Source of the DNA: Cocos nucifera
Taxonomy: Eukaryota > Streptophyta > Magnoliopsida > Arecales > Arecaceae
NCBI GenBank assembly: GCA_006176705.1
Contig: QRFJ01005056.1
Location: 1 to 64,000, forward strand
Direction: 5' to 3'
DNA: 64,000 nt
Shown: piece after piece, positions 45,683 to 56,965 of the stretch
How positions within the stretch are numbered: the stretch's first letter is position 1
Layout of the letters: every line of letters begins with the position of its first letter
Program-made: the position numbers and the translations under genes
Notes under the pieces: generated by a model
What the model saw: the letters and a program-made list of their open reading frames with translations, nothing else
Databases searched by the model: none
Told to the model about the DNA's origin: nothing

Positions 45683-46240
45683 AACAGAAACATCCCATTT
45701 TTATTTTTAGGGGATAGGATAGTAGGGGTCGACCCTTTTTATGTACCACTAAAAATTTTAATTATAATTTTTTTAAAAAAATTTAAAAACTATTAGCGAT
45801 GGTATTAGCAACGACACATGCCATCACTAATAATTTTAAAATTTAAAAAAATAAAATAAAAAAAGTATTAATGATGGCATTAGAGATGAAAAATATTATC
45901 GCTAATAATTTTTTAAAATCTAAATTAAGAAAAAAATAAAAAATTATTAGAGATGAAATTAGTGACAGGATTTGCCATCACTAATAGTATTTTAAAATTT
46001 TAATTATAAAAATAAAATCATAAAGTATTAGTGATAGCACCTACCATTGCTAATACTATTACTAATTATCTTTATTAGTGATGAGAGATTTGCCATTGCT
46101 AATAATAATAATTAGTGAAAAGAATTTATGTGATGGACTTTTATCGATGACTTGCCATCGCTAATAGCATTAGCGATGGCAAACTCCTTATTAGTGATGG
46201 CATTTAGCTATCGCTAATAATCAATTTTTTTGTAGTGTAT

Positions 46241-47040
46241 ATCATGACTATCTAGAAGATGTGAAATATTGATAAAAATACAAAATACCATTCAGTGATG
46301 AGTTACCATACAATTCAATCCTTCAATCATATAACAACCCAAATAAGTTATGAGCATGGAATCACATCAAGTCCAAATACTTATCAATCAGAATCTTAAT
46401 CTAATGATGATAACTCAATTGATGATATATTAGAAACTTTCTAATTTTCATCCTACTTTGGCCAAGGACTTTATGAGTCATCATCCTTTGAGATCTATAT
46501 TCTCTCTCCTTACAAGAAGTGATTGATTTCTTGTTGATTGCTCTTAACCTTCATGCATACTTCACCATGCCTAGAATATCTCACACATATTTCAGAAAGT
46601 CATTCTAGGGTATGAACCAAAACATAGATTTATATTTACAAGGTACTATAGTGATCTCAAGTCTAAGGATCATTTATACTACAACTAGAGAAACATCTGC
46701 TAACATACTTGTAAGGCTCCATTAGATGGTTTCTCTATAGGTCAATTCAGTGAACTTGTTCTCCAATAAGTACCTACATTCTTATATTAGTATCACTATA
46801 CCAATGATTGTAAGATCAATCATCCTCTCCATCGAGCATATAAAGGATGTGCCAGTCTTACCAGTATCATCAATCCCCAAATCAATGATCCTATGATTGA
46901 AAATTTTTTAGATTAGGGTTATCATGGTTTTAGATCTCACTAGCATGATCTCTTCATGACCCTTAAACTTTGTGCTAGTCTATAGGGTTCATTATAATCT
47001 TAACCAAATAACAAAATGCAGTATATAATGAAATAAAATG
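46241..47040 (-). repeat. LTR of element I, second part (probable)
   Basis: It continues the sequence broken by the CACTA. AT-rich, with no coding signal. Its outer end could not be located, because no second LTR copy is present. Confidence 0.4.
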
Positions 47041-48520
47041 CCTAATTTCATAAATAATTAATATCAAATATATGAGTAAGAAGATAGAATACTTTAGTAA
47101 GATAGAATACAGGAAAAAACTCCATCACATCACCCATGAGATTAGCTTGTAGGGCACTATTCTTTCAGTTGCATCCCAAGAGGAAGAAGTAGAAATCTTC
47201 CTTAGGAGTAGTAGCAGCTAGAAATTTCTTCAATTGAAGACCTAACTATGCTCCATCCAACCTATCCATCTTGTTCTAAATGAGCAATGTGATAGCAATG
47301 AAAGTACTTAATGGTTAAGGCACCTTGATCTATGCTTTTTGAATCATCTTCCTTCAATTATCTCCTTTTCCAACTAATCCAACACTAGTACCATGCCTGT
47401 GCATCTACTTAGCCTAGCCATAGGCTAGTTTATCTTTTGCCTACTAACAAGCTTTTCTAGCATGCCTGTCTCCCTACAAATGGTTGAAGGAAGCAAAGGG
47501 GGAAACACCATAATTATATTTAGGGGGACTCCCTTGTTTAAGAAGAAGAATAAGAAAAAGGGATGAAATTTATATAACCAATGGAGGCTTGTTGGCTGTA
47601 AAGGTTTAAAGAGATGTCTAAGATTTTTTTTTTTTTTTAATTTTTTAATAGTTAACATTTGCATAAGAATTGGTACAATGTAATTGGAACATTAGGTTTT
47701 GAGTTAGGATATGGAGTTAGAGTCCCCAAAACCATAGAAGGAATCACGAGATCCTTGGAGGGTTTTTAGTCTATGAATGCATGGAGGCATTGGACTCGAG
47801 GGACTAAAAGCATAAGAAGGATGCATCAGGCTTGTGCTGGTAGTCCATGTGAGTGATAAGAGTACATGTGAAGGCACGTTGAATAGGATGGCAAGCACCA
47901 CTTGACTAGTTTTTACTTTTTATTTTTTTAAAAATCTTTGTTGTCACATACTTGAAACCCAATTACTTGGTACATGCTATCACAATTTGCAAATAAGCAT
48001 TACAAGAAAGCTTTTTTTGGTGCAGATTATGATAACTTCTCCTTTTCATTTTGTAAGTAAAAGAGAGTCAATTTGCCACCCAAAATTTTATTAAGAAGGC
48101 AAAAAAGGAGGAATATACATCAAGTAGTTAGCCTTTTCATAGCTGACTCAAGTCATAGAGTTACATGACTTCTTGGGGTAATTTTCTCCAAAAATAGATA
48201 ACATATTTTATTTAAGATGGACCATAGGGGAACTTCAACAAGATTACAGAGTATCTTTTGGATTCTGTTATAGGATTATAGAGCATCTTCAGACTTCAGA
48301 AAAAACATGGTTCCAGATGTCCAAGGTGGTATCCAGCAACATATAAAAGATGATACCAATTGTGGAGGAGCTAAGCAATTGTGTACAGTAAGAAATCTGC
48401 TTAGTGTCCCTATGGCATGATGCCACTATAAATGGCTATCTTTTAATTGAACAAATTGGTTCCCAATTCCATAGAAGAGGACATTATTTAGTAGATTGTG
48501 GATACTCTTAACCTTGGCCC
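47041..48520. other. Unassigned region
   Basis: No open frame over 80 codons and no terminal repeats or known motifs were recognised. A T-run lies near 47627-47638. The section next to 48520 should belong to the same older element as 53584 onward (G), because H split them, but I could not read pol motifs here. Confidence 0.4.
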
Positions 48521-48525
48521 AAATC

Positions 48526-50932
48526 TATGATAACCCAATCAGCCACACAAATCTCAAAGCAAAAGAAAAAAAATGAAGAAACTCCCATTGCTTCCACCCG
48601 ATCTGATCAGAGAGGAAGCTAATTCTAGAGAGGATTTGAACTCCCCTCTGCTCTATATAAATGACCTCAACCCCCCCCCCCCCCCATTCAAGCCTCACAT
48701 TGCCAACCATGGACGCCCTTCTGTCTCCCACTTTTTTCCTTCTTCTTCCATCAAAGCTCACAAAATCCTAGACTTGTGTCCGCTAGAAATTGGGCAGGAA
48801 GACACCACCAGAGCTAAGGTAAAATCACTACCCTTCCTTCTTTCTCTCTTTGCTTCTTCCTATGGCTTTGGCACCACCATCAGCCACCGACTTCATCAAA
48901 AATCCATCATAAAAAAAATCCCCTATTTTTTTGGCCTTTCTTTTGCTTTTTTCTACCACCAATACTACCGCCACTTGATGTTAGACCCTCGGTCGGATTG
49001 CCCAGCCTCCCCACAGCTTGTCCCGATGAGGTCATGGTTGCCGGTGAGTAGCTAATGATTGAGAATCCATGAAAATGGGGGTTGGATCTCCTATTTTTCA
49101 TGCTTTTTCCATGATTGCTGCTAGCCATCTACTGCTCCATCGCCATTGGCCTCTTATGTTACCGCTTGTCACTGGTCTTCCAGCCACTAGCCACCATCCC
49201 CTTTGCTCCCTTATTTGGCCAAAGAAGGGAAGAAGAAAAGAAAAGAAGAAGAAAGAAAGAAAGAAAAGAAGAAGAAGAAGAGAGAGAAGTTGTCTCTCTT
49301 CTCTCTCTGTCTCGTGTCTCTCTATCCTTCTCTCTACCCTCTCCCTTTCTTTTTCTCTATCTAATCCATGTACCCCATTAGAGGGCCCCATGCTCCCCTA
49401 CTATGAATCGAACCTAAGAAGATCTTTTGGAAAAAAGATCCAAAAATACTTCCATATCTATATAGTATATCAGCTCCACCCTGGCCCTTGTCAGATATCT
49501 TGGGGCCTAGTCATCCTTGATCCTTATTAAGTCACCTAAGCTATAGCTGATCTTGACCGTTGAGTTCACTTTGTTCAGACAAACCCGATTAGTCGAGCAC
49601 TACCAATTGGCCGATCTTATTCTTTCTTTACCTCGGTCTTAATTTGACATCCATTATTGATAAACCCTATTAATCAATCTTAGTCTTGACATAATCTATG
49701 TTTTATGATTTCTTGATCAAGTTGCTTAGATCTGATCCTTGGTTAGGAGACCCTAAATTATCCCGATGCTCGGGCAGCTTGCTGGACTGATCACCCAATC
49801 AATAGTTTTCTTTTCTTATCATTTAATTTTATTGAATTTATCAAAAAAAATTGATCATATTTTTGATATTTTAAATAGAATTATCTTATTTTTCTAGCGA
49901 AGTCTGAAGATCTAGGATGAGCGAGGTAAGTAAATCTTATATTTTTTATTTATTTTTAAATTACCATATTTTCATACAAATGATCTATTGTAGTATGAAA
50001 TCATATTTTTTATAAAATAAAAATTAGCATATGAGACATAAAAAAGTATATTCTATTATGACAAGTGATTTCATGAATATATTTTATAAAAATAGCATGT
50101 TTATGAAGCATCAATTTTACTTTTTTTTCATCAATGTATATGTATATTTTTAGAAAAAAGATATAAATATTTTAAAGACTCTCAGCTATGTATAAATTCT
50201 TTGAATTAGAGAATCGATATCCAAAGCTATCATTCATACGAACACAGGCCTTGCCAGCAGGTAAAAAATTGGCATATGAAATAAGAATTCTATCGATTAA
50301 GAACATGGGCCTCATAATGGGTATAAAGTGACTGTAGTACAAATATCTGAGAGCAATACTTAGAATTATGACATGAACACATGATAAGAATTATTTATAA
50401 ATCATATTTATATAATATTTATAATTTATGCATGCATGATTATTTTTTTAACTCATTTTATCAGACTACTCTATAAAATAATTTATTTTTATAATATCTA
50501 TTATTTTCTTAATGATGCATTATTATTGAAAAATTTATACCTAATCTAATAAGGAAGTGTAGCTTTTACTTGCTGAGCTAGTGAAGCTCATAACTATTTA
50601 TTTTTCTTTTCTTTTATAGAGAAATAAAGTTAGAAATACTGGATGATCTAAGCTTGGGGTTTGCATAGCAAGCTTAAAAATTTTGTAGCTGAAACTTTAT
50701 TTATTGGATGATCGATCATGGATTTAAGTTAACTATTCATGAATTTTGAGACATGGGTTTGGCATTTGATTTTGGATTTAGTTGCTCTAAATCAATATTT
50801 ATTTAGTTATTCAATGGATAAAGATTGGATCTTTTATTCTTATTTGAGATTATGATTGATTGGCTTTGTATTATCGTGGGATGTACTCCTCAATAGCATG
50901 GTCATGTTATGTCCCAAATTTAAGTCATGACA
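48526..50932 (+). repeat. 5' LTR of H
   Basis: It starts TATGATAAC (TG decayed) and ends CATGACA. TATA box CTATATAAAT at about 48653-48661. A run of 15 C lies at 48671-48685, and an AG-rich microsatellite at 49220-49290. The open frames 48573-49055 and 49069-49530 lie in the R/U5 part and are not conserved as frames in the 3' LTR. Confidence 0.9.
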
Positions 50933-51170
50933 TTTTATGGTATCAAAGTAATAGATTTGGTCATGGGTAGAAAATTAGGCTAAGGTTTATGATTTGTAGG
51001 TTAACAAAAATTAGTCTAGAGTATTGAGTTTAATTAATTAAGCAAGGGTTTAGAACAGAATTGCATAGCAAAAGTATGGTAAAGATAATTTGAAGATTAA
51101 TTATCCTCACTTGTTTAAGAAAGAAGGTACCATAAGTTTCAAGGAGGAAACTCTTTTAAGGGGGATAGAA
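50933..51170 (+). other. 238-bp interior of H
   Basis: Primer site TGGTATCAAAG at 50938-50948, then about 200 bp of AT-rich noncoding sequence and a purine-rich tract. All that is needed in cis for reverse transcription is present, and nothing else. Confidence 0.85.
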
Positions 51171-53583
51171 TGTGATAACTCAATCAACCACACAAATCTT
51201 AAAGCAAAAAAAATGATAAAGAAGACTTGTTAGAAGTTTTCTTCCATTCAGTCTCATCGAAGAGGAAGCCAATTTTAGAAAGGATTTAGCCTCTCCTCTG
51301 CTCTATATAAAGGACCTCAAACCCCCCTTCAAGCTTCACATAACTGACCATTATCGCCCCTTCTTTCCCTCTCTTTCTTCCGTCTTCGTCTGTCAAAGCT
51401 CAAGCCACCCTAGACTTGTTTCCATAGAAAATTGGGGCTGGAGATGCCACTAGAGCTAAGGTAAATGCCCTTGCCTTCCTTCTCTCTCTCTTTTTCTTCT
51501 TTCCAAGGCTTTGGGTGCCACTACCAGCCACTGACTTCAGCAAAAATCCATCATAAAAAGAATCCCCTATTTTTCTAACCTTTCTTTTATTTTTTTCAGC
51601 CATGGATGCTACCGCCACTCGACAGTTGACCCTTAGTTGGGTTTCCCAGTCTCTGCATAGTTGGTCCCAATAAGGTCTTGGCCGTTAGTGAGCAACCAAT
51701 GATCAAGAATCTATAAAAAGTGGGGGTCGAACCTCTTATTTTTCATGCTTTTTCCAAAATTTTGACCAGCAGCCACTATTGCCAACCGTCTATTGCTCCA
51801 ACGCCACTAGCTGCTTGCATTGCCAAGCATCACTGATCTTCTAGCCACTAGCCACCACCCCTTTTGCTCTACTATTCAGCTAAATAAGGGAAGAAGAAAA
51901 GAAAAGAAGAAGAAAGAAAGAAAGAAAAGAAGAAGAAGAAGAAGAGAGAGAGAAGTTTGTCTCTCTCCTCACTCTCTCTTGTGCCTCTCTCTCCTTCTCT
52001 CTTGGATTTCTCTCTCTACTCTCTTCCTTTCTCTCTCTATTTGATCCATGGATAGAGGGCCCCATGCTCCTCTACTATGAGTCAAACCTAAGAAGATCTT
52101 TTGGAAAGAGACCTGGATATGCTTCGATATCCATGCAATATGTCAACGCTATCCTAGCCCTTGTCAGGTATCTCTAGAATCCAGTCTTCCTTGATCCTTT
52201 CTGAGTCACATAAGCTATAGCTGATCTTAACTGTTGCTTTCACTCTATTAAGACAAACCCAATTAGTTGGGTACCATCACCTAGCTAACCTTGTTCTTTC
52301 TTTACATCGATCTTAATTTGAAATCCATTATTAATGAATACTATTGATCAAACTTGCTCATGATCCTATCTGTGCTTCACAATTTCTTGATTGAGTCACT
52401 TAGATCTAATCCTTGGTTAGGAGATCCTGAATTGCCCCAATGCATGGATAGCCTATTGGACCGACCATCTGATCAATAGTTCTCTTTTCTTATGATTTAA
52501 TTTTATTAAATTCATCAAATAAAAATTAATTATGTTTCTAATATTTTAAATAGGATTACTTGATTATTCTAATGAAGTTTGAAGATCTATGATGAACAAG
52601 GTAAATAAATCTTATAGACCTTATTTATTATCAAATTATTATTTTTTTCATGTAAATAGTCTATTACTATATGAAATTATATTTTTCATGAAATAAGGAT
52701 CAACATATGAGACATGAAAAAATATGATTTATTATGATAAATGATTTTATGAATATATTTTATAAAAATAGCATATTTATGAAGCATATATTTTATTATT
52801 TTTCTATCCATGTTTATATATATTTAATAAAAAGGTATAAGAATTTCAATGCCTGTCAAATAACTATGTGTGAATCTCTAGAATCGAAGAAATTGACGTC
52901 CAGAGCTAGCATCCATATGAATATAGGCCCTACCAATGGGTCTATGAAATAAGAGCTCTATTGATTAAAAACATAGGCCTTATCATGGGTATAAAGTGAT
53001 CATAGCACGAATATCTAAAAGGAATGCTTTGAACTATGACATGAACACATAATAAAAATAATTTATAAATCATGTTTATGATTTATACATGCATGATTAT
53101 CTTTATGACTCATTTTATTATACTTTTTTATAAAATATTTTATTTTTATAATATCTATTATTTTTTTAATAATGTATTATTATTAAAAAAATGATGCTTG
53201 ATTTGATAAGAAAGTGTAGGTTTTACTTACTAAGCTGATATAGCTCATATCTCTTTATTATTTTTTTTATAAAAAAATAAGGTTAGGAGTAATAGAGGAT
53301 CAAAGCTGGGGGGTCTGCATAGCAAGCTTAAAAATTTTATAGCTGAAACTTAATTTATTCGATGATCATAGACATATAATTAACTATTTATAAATTTTGA
53401 AACATGGATTTGGCATTTAATTTTGGATTTAGTCGCTTCGAACTGGTATTTATTTAGTTATTCAATAAATGATGATTGGATCTTTTATTTTTATTTGAGA
53501 TTATAATTAATTGGTTTCATGTTATTGTGGGCTATACTTCTCGGTAGCATGGCCCTATTATAGCCTAGATTTGGGGTGTGACA
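51171..53583 (+). repeat. 3' LTR of H
   Basis: It starts TGTGATAACT and ends GTGTGACA. TATA box CTATATAAAG at about 51303-51312. The AG microsatellite lies at 51890-51950. It is collinear with the 5' LTR over its length. Confidence 0.9.
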
Positions 53584-54866
53584 AAATCTTTCCAAATTTA
53601 GATAGTACCTGTAGGCCACAAAGAGAGGACCATGCATTAAACAAAGTAAGCACAACCAATGAAATAGAGATGATTGAAGCATTCTTTATGGGGAAGACTC
53701 AAGCATTTCTTTCCTTCCAACATGCTCTCACCATAGCTCCAAAGAGCATAAGAATAATTGGTCAGGCTGAATTATATCTCTTAAATGGTTTCATTATACT
53801 GGACAGTGACCATTATGGTAGTAGTTGTGATTATGGTTGTTTTCCTTAATTGCTTCTTCAAGCAATATTAATGTGGATGTAGAAACTTGGCATGCAAGAT
53901 TGGGTTACATAGGGCGAGAAAGAATAATGAATAGGCTAGCAAGAGAGGGCTTGTTAGGGTCCATTAAATAAAATTGACTTGCCTTGATGTGAACACTATT
54001 TAATCAAAAGAGTAACTAAGAAACAATTTGGAAAAGGAACTAGAGTCAAGTTTCTATTGCAATTAATTCATTCTGATATATGTAGCCCCATGAATGTGAG
54101 AGTGAGACATGGTGCTTCGTATTTCATCATAGTTATAGATGACTTCATCATTTTTGGTCATATCTATTTGATTTCTCATAAGTCAGAAGTATTAGAATGC
54201 TTCAAATGTTATATGACCCTTGTTAAGAATCAATTAGACAAACCTATAAAAGTTTGAAGAACTAATCAAGGAAGGAAGTATATATCTATCTAAACAAATT
54301 TAAATATCTATATGATGAAAAGGGCATAGAAAGTTATTTGACCATTCTTAGAACTCCACCAACAAAATGGTGTGGCTGAAGGGAGAAATAGGACTATACT
54401 AGAAATGGTCAACTCTATAATTGCTCAAGCTAATCTTTTCATTTCATTTTGAGGAGATGCATTGCTGACTTTTGCCTATATATTAAACCGTATGCTCTCT
54501 AAATCAGTTACTTCTACTCTATATGAGTTATAGGCAGGAAGAAAACTTGATCTAACTCACCTTCAACCATGGTGGTTAGTGGCTTATGTTCATAATTCTT
54601 CCTACAAGTATGAAAAATTGGGTCTTAGAGGGAAGAAATGCATCTTTGTAATATATCTTGAACATTCAAAAGAATATGTATTCATAGGTGAACATTCAGA
54701 TGGAGGAGTCACAAAAATAGAATCAAGAGATGTCACATTTTTAGAGGATGATTTTCCTAGCAAGGGTGAGGTAAATAAAGAATTCCAATTATATGAGATA
54801 GAAGACCTTGACCATATATCAGAAAAGAATGTTCAGGTAGAAAAAAAAAATACCTCAATCTATTGA
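53584..54866 (+). pseudogene. Decayed copia integrase (element G)
   Basis: It begins with the duplicated AAATC. The zinc-finger part starts ETWHARLGYIG near 53885, with CEH near 53992. The core has LIHSDICSPMN (54062-54094), and the last catalytic glutamate lies in QQNGVAEGRNRTILEM near 54361-54408. The C-terminal part is open at 54579-54866. Frames are interrupted by several stops and small indels, including one around the second catalytic aspartate near 54260. The sequence is clearly different from D, so it is another copia lineage. Confidence 0.85.
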
Positions 54867-54939
54867 TCCGAGTAGGAGTAGTACATTACCTAATGAATAA
54901 GCTCCACATGTATGGAGAAATACACATTAGAGTATTCCT

Positions 54940-56585
54940 CGATGATGTTTTGAGATTGAAGGAGAAACTTTTATGGTAAGTTCGCATGACGAAGAAGAGC
55001 CTAAATCAATAAGTGAGGCTCTACCATATCTTGCTAAGGAACAATGGAAAATTGCGATGGAAGAGGGAATGAAGTTAATGAAAAATAACCATGTATGGGA
55101 CTTGGTTGATTTGTCACAAGGATGTGAAGCTTGAGAACAATTGGGTTCTCAAAATCAAACATAAGGCTGATGGGTCCATTGAGAGATATAAGGTGCATTT
55201 AGTGGCAAAAGGCTATTTCAAATAAGAAAGTATAGATTATGAGAAAACATTTTTGCCAATAGTGCATTTTACATCAATTTGCCTAATCCTGGCTATTGTA
55301 GCTCATTTAGACTTAAGGTTATATCAAATGGATATGAAGACAGGTTTTTTTAATGGAGAATTGGATGAAAAAATCTACATAGAGCAACCTATAGGTTCAT
55401 AGTTAAAAGCCAAGAAAATAAAGTTTGTAAACTCAAAAGATCTATATATATTCTTAAATAATAATCTAGATAGTGGTATATAAGCTTTTACAAATATATA
55501 GCATCTAATAACTTTGACATGATCAATGAAGATATTGTGTTTATGTCAAACATCAACAAGATAAATTTATGATTTTATCACTTTATGTTGATTATATTGT
55601 TAGCCAAAAATGATAAAGACTTTGTTAATATCATCAAATGATGGTTGTCTTCAAACTTTGAAATGAAAGATATGGGAGAAGCTGTATATGTACTTGGAGT
55701 TAAAATCTATTGAGATCGTTCTAGAAAACTATTGGCTTTTTCATATGAAGCTTATATTAAAAATATTCTAGAATGATTTAATATGTAAGATTGTAATCCC
55801 ATTGACACTCCTACTACTAAGGGTGAATCCCTAAGCCTCAAAATGTGTCTTAAGACATCAGAAGAAAAGAAAGAAATGGCCAAGGTTTCTCACTCTAGTG
55901 CTGTTGCAAGTCTTATGTATACGGCTATGTGCATTAGACCAGATATATGATATATAGTAGGCTTGGAAAGCCATTATCAATCAAATCTTGGGAAGATGCA
56001 TTGGAAGATGATCAAAAGGATCATGAGATTCCTTGAAGGAATTGCAAATTATTTCTTGTGTTACCAAGGAAATGGTTTGTGCTTAGTGGGACATTCAGAT
56101 GTAGATTGGGTAGGAAATCTAGATAGGCACAAATGTACTTCTAGCTATATTTTTTTACTTAATAATGCTGCAATATTATGAAGTAGAAAAAAAAGAATTA
56201 CATTGTATTGTCTATGATAGAAACTGAATTTATAGCATGTTCAGCAATAGTGTAAGAAGTAGTTTGGTTAAGGAGGTTCTTACAAAGTTTATATATAATA
56301 GATAATATTGCCAAACCAGTAACTATTTATTGTGATAGCCAAGCGGCAATTGCTTATATGAAAGATTTTAAGTATCATGGATGAACCAAGCATAAAGATA
56401 TAAACAATAATTTTTTGAGAGACATTATAGCAAGAAAAGAAGTGGTCTTGCAATACATCTCTACACATCTAATGTGACCTGATCCATTTATATAACCAAT
56501 ACCAAGGGATGTATTCAAAGCAAATGTGGAGTTAATTGGTTTGCATAGAATATGATGTACTATTTCACAAAAGACCAATAATCTT
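54940..56585 (+). pseudogene. Decayed copia reverse transcriptase and RNase H (element G)
   Basis: Legible parts are SEALPYLAKEQWKIAM near 55010, LVAKGYF near 55200, YQMDMKTGFFNGELD near 55321, and the active-site box read as YVDY at 55584-55595 (second aspartate lost). The connection segment lies near 55960-56060. RNase H starts HSDVDWVGNLDRHKCTSS (56093), followed by a MIETEF site and the CDSQAAI site near 56330. The polyprotein end lies near 56520-56560. Stops are frequent. No LTR of G could be identified. Confidence 0.85.
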
Positions 56586-56825
56586 ACACTATAGTATTTT
56601 CAATTGATGAATTGCAATACTTTATTCCATTTATCAATGTTTATGTGATTATATGAAAAAAAAAGTATAATCATAATACTAGCACAAGTACATATAAAGT
56701 TTAAAAGGTATGTCGCGAGGCTGAGGTTGGCTCCCTCATATGAGCAACCACCATAGGTGATAGGAAAGCGTGCTACAATGAGATACATATACACTTGTTT
56801 AAACTAGAGACATTTGAGATAGAGT
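56586..56825. other. Flank of element G
   Basis: Noncoding, AT-rich. It may hold the start of a G LTR, but no second copy is available to confirm it. Confidence 0.3.
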
Positions 56826-56965
56826 TTATATGTATATATATATCTGTGTGTGTGTGTATATATACGTATATATACATATATGTATGTATATATGTATATA
56901 TGTATATGCATGTATATATGTATGTATGCATATATACATATATATGTATGTATGTATATATATAT
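56826..56965. repeat. TA/TG-rich microsatellite
   Basis: 140 bp of alternating TATA, TGTG and GTAT units. The open frames of tyrosine, isoleucine and valine on both strands here come from the repeat. Element F is inserted at its right edge. Confidence 0.95.

Larger units (their letters stand above)
41266..46237. mobile_element. Non-autonomous CACTA (En/Spm) DNA transposon
   Basis: The left end CACTATAAGAAAATAGAG and the right end, whose reverse complement reads CACTACAAAAAAATTGA, form the terminal inverted repeats. The 3-bp duplication TAT lies at 41263-41265 and 46238-46240. Both subterminal zones (about 41280-41960 and 45790-46220) hold many copies of ATTAGCGATGGC in both orientations, the expected arrangement of transposase-binding repeats. 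No transposase frame is visible. The interior has a 1.26-kb palindrome, a GC-rich block and a tandem repeat. Confidence 0.92.
48526..53583 (+). mobile_element. LTR retrotransposon H with almost no interior
   Basis: LTRs at 48526-50932 and 51171-53583 (2.4 kb each) enclose only 238 bp. Perfect 5-bp duplications AAATC (48521-48525 and 53584-53588) prove a single insertion event. The interior has a primer site at 50938 (TGGTATCAAAG, one change from the Met-tRNA site) and a polypurine tract AAGGGGGATAGAA ending at 51170. It has no coding capacity. The LTRs have diverged noticeably, so the insertion is old. The family is uncertain, possibly gypsy. Confidence 0.92.

Noticed and set aside
47425..47901. 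Minus-strand frames of 65-79 codons
   Set aside because: AT-rich and lysine/phenylalanine-rich, without a recognisable domain or promoter. Not supportable as genes.
48573..49530. Two open frames of about 155 codons (48573-49055, 49069-49530)
   Set aside because: They lie inside the H LTR downstream of its TATA box. The partner LTR does not keep the frames, and the sequence is simple (CT/AG-rich).
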